Part shown: piece by piece, positions 13,901-23,329 of the stretch
Numbering within the stretch: position 1 is the stretch's first letter
How the letters are laid out: each line of letters starts with the position of its first letter
NCBI GenBank assembly: GCA_012861695.1
Contig: JAAOOA010000147.1
Coordinates: 1,152,423-1,216,422 of the forward strand
From: Trematomus loennbergii
Taxonomy: Eukaryota > Chordata > Actinopteri > Perciformes > Nototheniidae
Direction of reading: 5' to 3'
DNA: 64,000 nt
Notes under the pieces: model-generated
The model's input: only the letters and a program-made list of their open reading frames with translations
Database searches by the model: none
What the model was told of the DNA's origin: nothing
Program-made: the position numbers and the translations under genes

Positions 13901-16900
13901 TGAGAGACAGGTTTTGTTATTATAATAATTATTATTACCGTCCAATACTAGGTTTTTTGGAGCCGATGTCCATACCTTAGGATCATAAATCCTGGAGAAA
14001 ATGCGGTTTCCGTGACAGTTGTTCCATTTTAAATAACATGAAGTGAAAAATAAACAAAATAAAAAATATTTGTATCAACCTAAAAAAAGTATGAATTTGC
14101 ATTAAAAGTATAAAATAACATTTAAAGGGTTCATATTATTCTTATTTTCAGTTCATAATAGTATTTTGTGCCTCTACTGGGACATGTCTCCATGCTTTAA
14201 TGTTCAAAAAGCTCTTTTTTCTCATACTGTCTGTGCTGCAGCACCTCTTTTCACCCTCTGTCTGAAACCAGAGCCCAGTCTGCTCTGATTGGTTAGCTGG
14301 CGGGCTCTGTTGTTATTGGTCAACCCCTAAGAGATGTTTCGGCCCTCAGCATATCATGTATGATGTGAAATGTGTGGAAACGGCTCTCCCTGAACCACGG
14401 CCTTTACTGTACCTTTGGTCAGGGCGACTGAATGATGGCTCCCACAGGCGACCTGAGAAACTGCACACAACATCTGCATAGGCCTGAGAGAACAAGAATC
14501 CAAGTGAAGACATATTTTCACAATTTAATACATTTACTTGCAAATTCAGGACACTGATTGACGGCATAACCTCAGCGGCTCCTCACCTTGGAACAAGCTT
14601 GCTGTCCACACAGAGAACTTGTCCTCCCTTGGACAGCAGTGTGACCGTATCATCTCCACAACTCACAGTCTTGATCTTGTCTTTAAACTTCACAAATTCT
14701 GAGAGAACACAGAAACACAGCAGGTGTAAGGGATGCAGCTGATTGGTTACAACTACAGAAAAAGATGCTAAATCATCCATTTGTTCATTGAACACCTCAG
14801 ACATCATCAAGACAAATATGGATGGTTACAAACGTGAATGAAAGCTGTGATTGTAAATCAGGGTTATTCCTCTATACAGTATTATTTTTGGGAGCCCTTG
14901 ATAGGTTTAAACATAAGTACTGTGTTGTTTGAAAATTAATATTAACTTATTTTCTTGGGAATATCTGAATTAATATTATTTGCTATTTTAACCAATTGCA
15001 AATACATCTAAATGATAATGTATTTATTTGGATTTCTGTAGGAATGTTGTCATTAATTTATAGATGACATGCTGTGATGAAATGTAAATAAGTCCATCTA
15101 CTTAAGTATTGTACTATAAATGTACTGTATTTTCACTTAAAACTCTGACTATAATTTACAGTGAACAAATTAATATTATGGTATAAAAAACTCAAGAGTT
15201 TATAAAATATGATATTGTGTTACAAATTAAACTAGCCAACATTTTGTCCAAGAACAGCTTAGTCGATTAATCATCTATCCAATTAAGAGAGGATTTATTG
15301 GCGTCTCTGAACATTTAAGTCATTTTGTAATTCATATTAAATAATTAGTTTTTTTTGTGCATTTTTTATTTTATTCATTTTAGATTTGTACTGCATTTTG
15401 CTGGTTGTACCAATGTACGTTAACTTAAGTAACATTTTCTTAGCCGGACTTTTACTTGTCATAGTATTTTTACAGTGGTATTAGTACTTTTACGGAAGTA
15501 AAGGATTTGAATACTTCTTCCACCACTTATTAAAAAGTGTTATTTTACTCAAACACATACATATAAATAGTAAAACTAGAGAAAAGTACAGTGCTGTAAA
15601 GTAACTAAGTAAATGTACTCAAGTACTTGTACTTTACTTGAGTATTTCAATGTTATGCTACTTTGTACTTCTACCGCTACAATTCAGAGGTAAATGGTGT
15701 ACTTTGACTACACTACATGTATTTAATAACTTTAGTTACTTTACAGATTTGGAGTAATGATGTGAAATATAATCAACTCTTAAATCAGACTTTAGTTCCA
15801 CCTGGAGTAAATTCACAAGCTACCCTGCAGTATACAAAGTCATTCAAACTAGCTGCACCTTTACCAGCTTTGATAACACTTTAATGATCAATCATTATAA
15901 AACATATCATATATATTATTCTGGAGTGAGCCAATTTGTATAACAAGTACTTTTACTCTTGGTACTTTAAGTATTTTTTGCCTGAAGCCCCTCTGACTGT
16001 CCTCCGCCCAGGAAAACATGTTGTCACACACATGCCCGAGTCCCAGCTGACTGATCCCTCACAAAGCAGACTTCAGATCAGCTGTGAGCTGAGTTGGACC
16101 AAGCCAAGAAAACAGGTGAGTCACACTGAGGCGTTGGTGTGTGAGCTTTCAAGAGAAAGGAAAGTGAAGCTAAGACTGGTTGTTGAAATTCCACCCATGG
16201 AGACCTGTAGTTTACTCTTTTCTTAATTGTCTTATCTGCGTATGAGCAATGAGGCATTAATGAATGAATCCACATCAGTCTGGGAGACAGTATCACAGCA
16301 TCAGGACCGAGACCAGCAGACTCAGGGTCAGTTTATCCCACAGGACATCAGACTGCTGACCTCACCTACTTTTTTCATAGCTTATGTGTTTACATACTTT
16401 CTTCATCATATTTTCAACATTCTATGCTATGACTTGTTTTTTTCAAATACAGAGATTCCACCTTCATCAGAGGGGGGAAGTAACTAAGTACATCTACTCA
16501 AAGGTAGGGTAGGTAAGAATGGAGAAACCAGCTCGAGTGCGCTAGAATTTGAAAGTACACAACCGAAAAAAATCTGCCCCTTCCTTCTGACTTCCTTACA
16601 GAGCCCCTCCTCCAACACACACGAACGCGCACATGACCAATGAGGGCACGAGATAAGTTTGTGCACAGATGGAAGGCTGACAGGCAGGTAGGCCATCCAG
16701 TTATTTTAGCCGGGCCGGCTAAAATAATTGGTCGTGCTTTTTACAGCGCCACGGCTTCCACAGATGACATTTTTGTATGTATTTATTGTCAAAGCATTTA
16801 ATGTATTCATTGCTATCGGGATGTTAAGAGCATTCCATGGAATATAACAAAAAGTGTTTCTGAAGTGAATTACCTACCCACCTTTAACTTTAATATTGAG

Positions 16901-18016
16901 ATAGGCTACTTGTACTTTGAGTATTTCCATTTATTCTACTTTTTACTTCTACTCCACTACATTTATTTAATACCTTTAGTTATACTTTACAGGTTTGGAT
17001 TAATGATGTGAAATATAATCAAGTCTTAAATCAGACTTTAGTTACACCTAAATTCACAAGCTACATGCAGTATACAAAGTCATTAAAACTAGCTGCACCT
17101 TTACCAGCTTTGATAACACTTTAATGATCAATAATTATAAAACACATCATATATATTATTCTGAAATGGACCAATCACGCTGCACATCAACATTGCTAAC
17201 GTTAGCGCTAGATTTCGCGGACGATGTATGACATCGTCCTCTAATTTCATCAGTTTAGCTGTTACATCTCCTTGTTCTCTCTTGTCCTTTCTCTTTTGAG
17301 CGCCGCTCTTGTGCTTTGGTTTGCTGTACATTATAAATGCAATTCATTAAAAATGTTATAATGCTGCCGAACTTGCTGCTGCTAGCTACAGTACAGTACA
17401 GGTTGACTAAACGGTTCGCTCGTCACGCAAGGTATCACATGACATGAAATTGAGCAAGGTCATTGGACAGACAAATTACAAATTAATTTAGGTTGCTTGG
17501 TTACTTTGAAGCCTGCATGAACAAAAAAAACAAACAAAAAAAATTATTATATATATATTTTTTAATATATTTTTTTTTGCATGGGCCCCTGGCCGGCTCT
17601 GGGCCCCGGTGCGTTGCACCGGCTGCACCGTCGATAGTTACGCCACTGACTCTGGTACTTCTACTTTTACTTGAGTACAAGATCTGAGTACTTCTCCGCC
17701 AATAGGCTACAGCTTTTACACGAGCTGAGCTGGTAAAAGTAAAACATGGTGTACATAAATCGTAGAGTCCGAAGAGTATCTGGACTAACACTCACTCTGT
17801 TTTCCTCTCACTCTGCTCCCAGCTGGGCTCTCTCTGATGGGAATGATGAACGCGTTGCCATTACTTTTTAGGAAAGCGAGCACAGTGCGCCCGCAGACAG
17901 AGCCGTGATATGATACCCGAGCTGGAGATGATGGAGCCCCTCTGCTGTAGGGGGGGCCGTGTCTGAGCCATCTTTTAGCCTGAAGCCCCTCTGACTGTCC
18001 TCCCCCAGGAAAACAT
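878..18016 (-). CDS. herc5-like: HERC5/HERC6-like E3 ligase, copy A (23 exons)
   Basis: Small HERC protein: RCC1-like propeller, spacer, HECT E3 domain, predicted to pass ubiquitin or an ubiquitin-like modifier such as ISG15 to targets in the cytosol. Exons, 5' to 3' on the minus strand: 17,796-18,016; 14,587-14,698; 14,413-14,483; 13,597-13,818; 13,412-13,503; 10,366-10,495; 9,342-9,466; 9,184-9,254; 8,984-9,099; 8,796-8,855; 7,008-7,113; 6,554-6,752; 5,517-5,665; 5,265-5,380; 5,057-5,152; 4,770-4,931; 4,514-4,662; 4,231-4,393; 4,040-4,106; 3,876-3,946; 2,549-2,732; 2,321-2,429; 878-1,109. All introns are GT-AG and most junctions keep frame. The sum is about 1,000 codons, the usual length of HERC5/6. 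Frame breaks occur in exons 1, 6, 14, 17 and 23. HERC3/4 share the layout; the short divergent N-terminus and the ISRE motifs favour HERC5/6. Confidence 0.85.
2781..3011 (+). mobile_element. tRNA-derived SINE insertion (copy A only)
   Basis: B-box-like AAGTTCGAGTCCCACTGC, the shared SINE body, a conserved fish SINE tail (TCGCTTTGGATAAAAGTGTC) and a short ATGTA tandem tail at 2,955-2,972. Copy B (37,300-37,320) runs across without it. It begins about 50 bases upstream of the acceptor of HECT exon 21, close to the expected branch point. Confidence 0.75.
5057..8855 (-). CDS. herc5-like: HERC-like copy A, exons 10-15: spacer region
   Basis: Exon 10 (8,796-8,855) carries the small-HERC signature [18 protein letters not shown]. 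Exon 11 (7,008-7,113) follows with [18 protein letters not shown]. Exon 12 (6,554-6,752) is helical and Leu-rich. Exon 13 (5,517-5,665) starts with DWWSSLPS. Exon 14 (5,265-5,380) is one base short near 5,292 relative to copy B, breaking the junction to exon 15. Exon 15 (5,057-5,152) has [13 protein letters not shown], the segment leading into HECT. A 1,023-bp hAT element lies in intron 10. Function of the spacer is not known from sequence. Confidence 0.8.
7319..8341. mobile_element. hAT (Charlie-type termini) non-autonomous element, 1,023 bp
   Basis: Terminal repeats CAGGGGTCGGCAACC and GGTTGCCGACCCCTG, flanked by a perfect 8-bp TSD ATCTGGGC (7,311-7,318 and 8,342-8,349). Copy B (near 43,655) has one uninterrupted ATCTGGGC, the empty site. 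No transposase frame. Inside is a perfect 16-bp inverted repeat (GCTTTCCTCCGTGGTG and its complement, about 7,535-7,585). It lies in HERC intron 10. Confidence 0.93.
8984..10495 (-). CDS. herc5-like: HERC-like copy A, exons 6-9: last RCC1 blades and linker
   Basis: Exon 6 (10,366-10,495) encodes [17 protein letters not shown] and then NELRP-like and VAELWG segments typical of HERC5. Copy A has five C at 10,394-10,398 against six in copy B, which shifts the frame before the conserved Ala-Cys-Gly-Arg. Exon 7 (9,342-9,466) has [15 protein letters not shown]. Exon 8 (9,184-9,254) has [12 protein letters not shown], closing the propeller. Exon 9 (8,984-9,099) is linker ([11 protein letters not shown]). 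An inverted-repeat element at 9,518-10,287 sits in the intron between exons 6 and 7. Confidence 0.8.
9518..10287. mobile_element. Inverted-repeat DNA element, non-autonomous, 770 bp
   Basis: Terminal repeats TGGCGCATTTCCACTACAG and CTGTAGTGGAAATGCGCCA. The right end has CCGAGCGAGG tandem units. Absent from copy B, which reads straight across near 44,745. A TT(T/A) TSD is possible but not clear. Same family as 1-501. No coding frame. Superfamily uncertain. Confidence 0.85.
10825..12416. mobile_element. Solo-LTR-like insertion carrying a nested element
   Basis: Copy B has continuous sequence at 45,268; copy A has 1.6 kb inserted. The outer element starts TGCTCCCC and ends GGGCCGTAACA, a TG...CA pair with an AATAAA signal near 12,325 and GC-rich ends, as in fish Ty3/gypsy LTRs. 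About 540 bp remain when the nested element is removed. No internal gag-pol is present. A short ACG repeat flanks it, weak support for a TSD. Tandem CTGGCTCCGCCTCTGGCCAG-like units occur around 11,925-11,985. Confidence 0.55.
10864..11913. mobile_element. Nested inverted-repeat element, about 1.05 kb
   Basis: Termini GGCTGCGTTTCACTTC and GAAGTGAAACGCAGCC, flanked on both sides by CTG. The host sequence on either side rejoins to the GTGCACCTGGTCTGCC repeat seen again at 11,945, so the insertion is inside the LTR-like element. No transposase seen. Confidence 0.7.
13412..14698 (-). CDS. herc5-like: HERC-like copy A, exons 2-5: RCC1 propeller blades
   Basis: Exon 2 (14,587-14,698) holds a blade core [17 protein letters not shown]. 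Exon 3 (14,413-14,483) has [13 protein letters not shown]. Exon 4 (13,597-13,818) has [18 protein letters not shown] and a second blade with [15 protein letters not shown]. Exon 5 (13,412-13,503) has [13 protein letters not shown]. Each blade shows the family pattern of a Cys/Ala-Gly turn, a His or Ser, then W/F-G and GQLG. All four exons are open in copy A, including nine C at 13,682-13,690, where copy B has lost one. Exon 3 starts at 14,483 because only that acceptor joins exon 2 in the RCC1 frame. Confidence 0.85.
15970..16190 (-). pseudogene. Relic of HERC promoter and start of exon 1
   Basis: This stretch repeats the 5' end of the HERC gene (17,975-18,175): the sequence around the ATG ([12 protein letters not shown] here), the 5' flank, and a decayed ISRE (GAAAGTGAAGC near 16,159). 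The similarity stops after about 13 codons and runs into unrelated AT-rich sequence. The flanking repeat 15,700-15,930 recurs at 16,950-17,160, so a block of roughly 1.2 kb seems to have been locally duplicated. Copy B lacks it. Confidence 0.65.
16498..16890. mobile_element. Palindromic MITE (AAAGGTGGGGTAGGTAA family)
   Basis: Ends AAAGGTAGGGTAGGTAAG and TTACCTACCCACCTTTAA are imperfect inverted repeats. A central near-perfect palindrome TTTTAGCCGGGCCGGCTAAA lies near 16,705-16,725. The same element occurs in copy B at 55,021-55,385 in the opposite orientation. Confidence 0.7.
17500..17650 (-). mobile_element. DNA transposon remnant (CAGTGGCGTAACTA terminus)
   Basis: On the minus strand it begins CAGTGGCGTAACTATCGACG and continues into GCACCGGGGCCCAGAGC. 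This looks like one terminus of a hAT-type element; the other end is not seen. About 30 bases of the terminus survive in copy B at 57,350-57,378. Confidence 0.45.
17796..18016 (-). CDS. herc5-like: HERC-like copy A, exon 1 (start codon)
   Basis: The start ATG is at 18,014-18,016, opening Met-Phe-Ser-Trp-Gly, an RCC1-type Trp-Gly strand. The exon ends at a GTGAGT donor and joins exon 2 in frame. Compared with copy B, copy A lacks one base in the C run at 18,002-18,006 (5 against 6) and one in the run near 17,889, which break the frame after codon 5. Downstream, copy A keeps the frame where copy B (57,586-57,598) is one base short. This ATG is chosen because it is conserved in both copies and lies 75-135 bases from the ISRE motifs. 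Confidence 0.75.
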
Positions 18017-18090
18017 GTTGTCACACACCTGCCCGAGTCCCAGCTGACTGATCCCTCACAAAGCATACTTCAGATCAGCTGTGAGCCTCG

Positions 18091-18102
18091 GAAAACGAAA
18101 GC
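18091..18102 (+). promoter_or_regulatory. Second IRF-type element, HERC copy A
   Basis: GAAAACGAAAGC fits GAAANNGAAA, the core read by IRF proteins. It lies 75 bases upstream of the ATG and 46 bases from the first ISRE. Conserved in copy B. Confidence 0.65.
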
Positions 18103-18148
18103 TAAAGCTAGAGAGAGTCACACTGAGGCGTGTGCTTTCAAGATAAAT

Positions 18149-18160
18149 GAAAGTGAAACT
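18149..18160 (+). promoter_or_regulatory. ISRE (IRF/ISGF3 site), HERC copy A
   Basis: GAAAGTGAAACT matches the interferon-stimulated response element consensus GAAANNGAAACT exactly. It lies 133 bases upstream of the start codon of the minus-strand gene and is conserved in copy B. Known biology: mammalian HERC5 and HERC6 are interferon-induced. Binding here is inferred. Confidence 0.75.
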
Positions 18161-18266
18161 AAGAGTGGTTGTTTAAATCCATAGGCTATTATGTCATGAA
18201 CTATTGCAACATTAAAATGTGGTTAGATTGTAAAAGAGTTGTTACTGAGAGTTTTACAGTCATTAG

Positions 18267-18649
18267 CATACTTGCCAACCTTGAGACATCAAAACCACCG
18301 CGGGGGGGGGGGGGTGCTAGTGGATCGCCGGAGCTGTATTAGATTAACATTAACATGCTTCTTGTAGTTGTAAGTGCACTGCCTTGCGGCAGGAAAGAGG
18401 GTAGAATTGTTCTGTTGTTCTTCCTCACCCTCTCAGACTTTCGGTTGCGCGCGCTACTAAAGAGACGCGCTACCATGGAAACCAATCAATGGTGTAGCTG
18501 TATTAAAGTCCGAGTGGAAACAGTCCTGAGTAAATCTGATTTTGTCAGAAATAGGGAAAATGCGGGAGAAATATGACCCCGGGAGGAAACCGGGAGAGGG
18601 CAATGAAATCGGGAGTCTCCCGCGAAAATCGGGAGGGTTGGCAAGTATG
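18267..18649. mobile_element. hAT-type MITE, 383 bp
   Basis: Termini CATACTTGCCAACC and GGTTGGCAAGTATG, with 8-bp TSD GTCATTAG at 18,259-18,266 and 18,650-18,657. Copy B (57,985-57,995) has the empty site. It lies about 110 bases upstream of the ISRE of HERC copy A. Part of its interior (ACGCGCTACCATGGAAACCA) recurs near 50,970. Confidence 0.88.
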
Positions 18650-18657
18650 GTCATTAG

Positions 18658-19859
18658 GCCTACTGTAAAGGTGCAGATCGGGTTTGTGTTTCAGTGAATT
18701 GGAAAGTGATGGATATGGGTGGATTACTGAACAGTCCTATGGAGTACAGGGGCCCACAGTATCAGGGGTCCCAAAGCAACATTTATTGTTCACAAAACGA
18801 TGCAGTGTTTTCATTTCTTGGTTTGCAATACAGTAGAGAGAGGGCTCAGAATAATAGATGTGTAAAGTTATAAGCAGTTCAATTGAAGGTGACTTGTGAC
18901 AGCCGGGAAGCAATAAGAGTGAATACATTCAGTTGTTAAAGCTCAACAATGTGTTTTGATTCAATTAAAATCTTAAGAATTATAATTTGAAAGTGGTAGT
19001 TTTACTATATTTCTACACATTTAAAGTGTTGATACTAAAATGTAAGCAGCTTCATCCTAACTGCAGGTGCTTGTAATCTCCTGTCGTCAGCAGGTGGCGC
19101 TGTGGTCTCACATTAATGTGACTTCAGGTTCCTGTGCTGCTGTGTCAAATCTTACATTTGGATTCAGATTGTTTTCCTGTTTTTAGTTAAACTTATACGG
19201 GTTACTTTACAAATTGTTAATATCAAATTACATATGAATACATTTTTCAAATGTTCTGACATAGCAACATTTCTGACATAAGCATAACTTAACTCAGCAT
19301 AACTCAGTTCAGTTGTTAAGTTCAGCCGTGTTTTGTGCCCACCTCAACGTCCAAATACAGCCTCATCTCTCCCAGACCCACCTGGTGACGTACTTGCTAG
19401 AAGATTAATCTGGACACCTCCTCGAACACCCTTTACGTAAACCAATCAACACGCCAGGAGCCGGGATTCGATCTGGGAAGTGACGAGATCCAAGCGAGGG
19501 GCACTGAAAAAGCTTTCTGCCAGAGTTGGGAACCACCTTCCTCCAGAGCCTTCCCAATCCAAACTAGGGCCTTTCACGCATGAAATACACCCGTCGAATG
19601 TCAGCCATCATTGGGGCAGAGGTCCCAGAGGTTCCTGTCCATAACCCCCTCTGGGAACCCTTTTTGGTCCCTACTGTTAACCTCTAAATCAGAATCATTG
19701 CTGTGGCAGAGGTGAACAACTGCAGCCGTCCTCTGGACTCACACAGAAAAGATGGCCACAGGAAGCCACACTCGACTCACAAGGGTCTGTCGTCTTAAAG
19801 GGTCAGGCCAGGAGGGAGGGACGGGGAAAGCTCCACAGCTGGCATCAGAAACAAGATAA
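18658..19859. other. Conserved non-coding block upstream of HERC copy A
   Basis: No long open frame on either strand and no recognised repeat, yet 18,890-19,860 matches 60,180-61,160 with very few changes. GGTGGCGCTGTGG near 19,093 is short and could be chance. Nothing else can be assigned. Confidence 0.4.
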
Positions 19860-19867
19860 CTGGTGCC

Positions 19868-20805
19868 CAGAGATGGGGTCATTACTAAAAAAAGTAATAT
19901 ATTACATATTACATATTACTTTTTAAAAAAGTAATATATTACACTACTTCGTTACTCTCTACATAAAGTAACTCGTTACTTTACTCGTTACTTTACTCGT
20001 TACTTTACTCGCAGGGCCGGCCCGCCCCTCCCTACAGGCAGATCACGCAGACTGCTAAAGTTTCAAATGTTCTCTTTAGTTCAGTTTCCATTGTCGCATA
20101 AGACTGATCCAGATAGCTCTGACTATGGCTGTCCTCTGTCTCCTGCTATCTGTAGTTTGCGCAGTATATCTCTGAACGATGCGATGGTGATTCCACTGTG
20201 CAAATAGGCAACATTACCTCTACTATGAAGGATGCTACAAGCCTGTCCATCTCTGCTTTGGTTACCGGTCCTCCAAATTCTAATTTGTGCCGCTTCAGAG
20301 TCGGCGGCGGCGCACTCACAACATCCTCACTCTGGGTTCGGGGGTCCGGTCCTTAGCTATTAGCTTCACCTTAGCATGTGTTCTTTGCAGGTGTTTGTTG
20401 AGGTTTGACGTGGTGTTTGCAGCAGTGTATAACAGCTTCTGGCCTGGACACAGTTTGCACCTCACCGTCACATTCCTGTCTATTCTTCGGACAAACTCAA
20501 AATAATGGGCATATCTCCACCCCTCGAAAGTTATCGCTGACTCAGCCATGTTTATGCAGCACTGCACGCGGAGATGTGGACGCGCAGATTACGTACATAT
20601 AAACCTGCGGCGGAAACCCCTCTTGTCTGTCAGTGTGATTATGACTGATTTTATAAAATAACGAAGTAACGCGTGTCGGGGCAATGTTAGTAACTGTAGT
20701 GTGATTACTGAATTATAAAAGTAACGCGTTACACTACTCCGTTACCGACAAAAGTAATATTATTACAATAACGCGTTACAAAGTAACGCGTTACACCCAA
20801 CTCTG
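19868..20805. mobile_element. hAT element with BED-finger remnant, 938 bp
   Basis: Termini CAGAGATGGGGTCATTAC and GTTACACCCAACTCTG, surrounded by the TAACGCGTTAC subterminal repeats common in this hAT group. Perfect 8-bp TSD CTGGTGCC at 19,860-19,867 and 20,806-20,813. Copy B (near 61,165) has a single CTGGTGCC. An internal minus-strand frame encodes a BED zinc finger. Confidence 0.93.
20316..20567 (-). pseudogene. hAT transposase N-terminal fragment (BED zinc finger)
   Basis: An 83-codon frame contains VRCKLCPGQKLLYTAANTTS followed by NLNKHLQRTHA: Cys-x2-Cys, then His-x4-His, the BED-type zinc finger that binds transposon ends. The frame stops soon after, and the dimerisation and RNase H-like regions are missing, so it is a remnant or a short BED-only protein. 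Confidence 0.65.
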
Positions 20806-21232
20806 CTGGTGCCTGGGGAAACATTTGTGTTGCTAAATGATGGTAAAACCCCCCTAAAACAGGTGCAAGGGTCTTTTGAAGTGTCAATGATCAATGTGTG
20901 TCCTATAGGATGTAACCCATCACATTGGTTAAAAGACTGCTCCTGTCAAAGTATGATCCTCTACATGTCAACACACTCTCTTTGACTGAAAGCATCACTC
21001 GGAGCTGTATGTGTATGTTACATCCTACTGTGGGTCTTAACAACAGTATTGTGTGATATATAGTGTGTCAGCTGTTTGTGTTGAGCTGAATGTAGTGAAG
21101 AGCTGCATCCTCACAGGGTTCATCTTCAGTTTCATGGAGATACTTTTCTATTATCACCTGATGCCTTCCCTCATCAATTATACATCACAGCTACAGTTCA
21201 CTGACCCGCCATACTGCCCACTCAACCTTACT

Positions 21233-21344
<112 letters not shown>

Positions 21345-21419
21345 ATTCAAGGTCAAATACTAACCTGGCCTTAACCCCGCCCCCTGTCCCGCCCACTTGA
21401 GGACAGGGTTTCCCTCTCA

Positions 21420-23075
21420 GGCGCCGTTTACACGAGGAGAAAACTGCTTGTATCTGCATAGTTTCGCGTGCGTATAGCCCTATTATTTACACGAGGCCGA
21501 TAGAAACTGACCCCACAAACGATAACGGGTCCCAAGGTGGATAGATTTGCAAACGAAACGCTCTGGGGGGTCAACCGAGTCCGTGTAATCACCTCTATAC
21601 AAATATTTCCTGAAAAAATAGCGATAGCCCCACCTCTCCTCACCTCTCCTGCTCACTGCTGTAGCAACTATCAAAAATAGCTGTGTTAATTAAATGCACA
21701 AGGGGTTCTTGAATGAAATAATATTATAAAAGGCAAACCAGAATTGTTAACGCCCAATATACTCCTTAAACAAAATAAACAGAGTCAGATTTCATGCATT
21801 GATCCATTATATTGACAAAGGCGCGATCTCACCCGGTGTTTGTAGAGAATATCTCTCTTTCTGAGCCATCCTCTCCACAGAGACGTGCTTCTTGGTCGGT
21901 CGATGCAATATCCACAGATTCGGTTTCTTTCAGTTAACTTCTGTTAGAAATTAAAATCAATGTTAAACAGCATAATTCAGTCTAAAACATATCGTCAGTT
22001 TAAAGCTGTTTTATTGTGGAAAAACCCGGAAGTTCTCAGGAAATCAATGCCAAGCTTTTATTCTGAAAATCCTTTATCCGGTTAGCATGTGACTAATGTT
22101 ACGTTTTCTGAATGTAAAGTGAAAATGACTTGGAGTGTTTACACATTACGTGAGTAGCTATGACGTCAGAGGGAGCTACCGTAAATGAGAACTGTGCCAT
22201 AGAAGCGTTTTTAGGACTTCTAAACTAACGATTACAGCTGTTTATAAGGTATTAAATAGAAAGTCATGACAGAGATAAGGAGGAGAAAATGCTTAAGGAA
22301 ATAGGCAGAGAATACCAATGTCGAAATCATCTGTGCTCTCGCGATATCGAACCCACAGATGAGAAGGGCGGTCCCACTATCTGCACAGCGGGGGACAACG
22401 AGACGTGCATAAAAACAGAGGACAGAGGACAACTCGCCCCTTTCCTTCGCTGCAACCCACCCTGAAGACATCACCGGCTTTGTCTCTCCATTATCCATGC
22501 TTGTTCTTTAACCACGTTACTTAATTAAACTACCCATTTGAACCTTTTCAGAGACTCCATTAGTCTCGTTATTTTAAGCTCCTCTCGAGAACATCGAATA
22601 CTTCAATACTTCCCCGTTGCATTTATCCATATGCTGAGGAAATGACTATATCCCGCTGAATACCAGCAATCGCCACACACACTTCCTCCTGTCAGTAGCT
22701 ACTGCTAGTGCTACTGCTACTGACCATGCTACAGATATTAGTGCAAAATCTACAGCTCCTCTACCACAACCATCAGCAACAAGTGGACATGGAGAATTAC
22801 ATGAACTACATGTTGCTAAATACACCGCGGGGCTTAAACAGAAGGGTAGCCATGGCAACATTGCGGCGGGGCTGCTCGGGCTGCTCTTCTTCGCTGCTTG
22901 TGGTGTATTTTGGCGGAAGTTACAGCGTCACTTACAGTCCCGGCATATGTACTACATCGTTTCCAGCGGCCTCGTTTGAACAGACACGTTAAATGAAACG
23001 AATGCATGTGAACGGAAGACTTTTTTGAATACGCATACTGTGCATAAACGCAAACGTTCCCGTGTGAGTGGGGCC
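21420..23075. mobile_element. PIF/Harbinger-like element, 1,656 bp
   Basis: Termini GGCGCCGTTTACACGAGG and CGTGTGAGTGGGGCC are imperfect inverted repeats; TSD TCA at 21,417-21,419 and 23,076-23,078. Copy B has the empty site at 61,768. Interior 22,255-22,320 resembles 52,340-52,400. The element at 51,056-51,854 has related termini and a TGA TSD. No complete transposase is visible; 22,690-22,850 has a short Ser/Thr/Ala-rich open frame of unclear meaning. Confidence 0.8.
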
Positions 23076-23329
23076 TCAGTGGAGTTTGACCTCTGACCTC
23101 TCTGCCCTCGCTTGGTTCACCTGATGTTACTGCTGATGAAATATTCAACAGTGTCAACCGTTGCCCGTTATCATGGAGACGGAAAAACACAGCACGTTGT
23201 TTTGTTGCAGTAACTATGAACTGGTTCAGCATAGAATTTACTCTCAATACATCTGATGAATCAATATGTGTATTTAAATGTGCAGTCTGCCCGAAATAGA
23301 CCGAACACTAATGAATTGATCTCTCAATT

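Larger units (their letters stand above)
15590..17700. repeat. Dispersed AAGTACTTGAGTA-type repeats and local duplication
   Basis: Several copies of a short repeat (GTAACTAAGTACATCTACTC and variants) occur at 15,595-15,690, 16,475-16,500, 16,905-16,990 and 17,650-17,700, and again at 34,250-34,370, 55,860-55,990 and 57,300-57,420. The block 15,700-15,930 recurs at 16,950-17,160. No gene other than the HERC exon 1 relic. Confidence 0.6.

Noticed and set aside
878..18016. Identity as HERC3 or HERC4
   Set aside because: Layout is shared, but the N-terminus is short and unlike the strongly conserved HERC3/4 start, the propeller is divergent and the promoter carries ISRE motifs. Not fully excluded.
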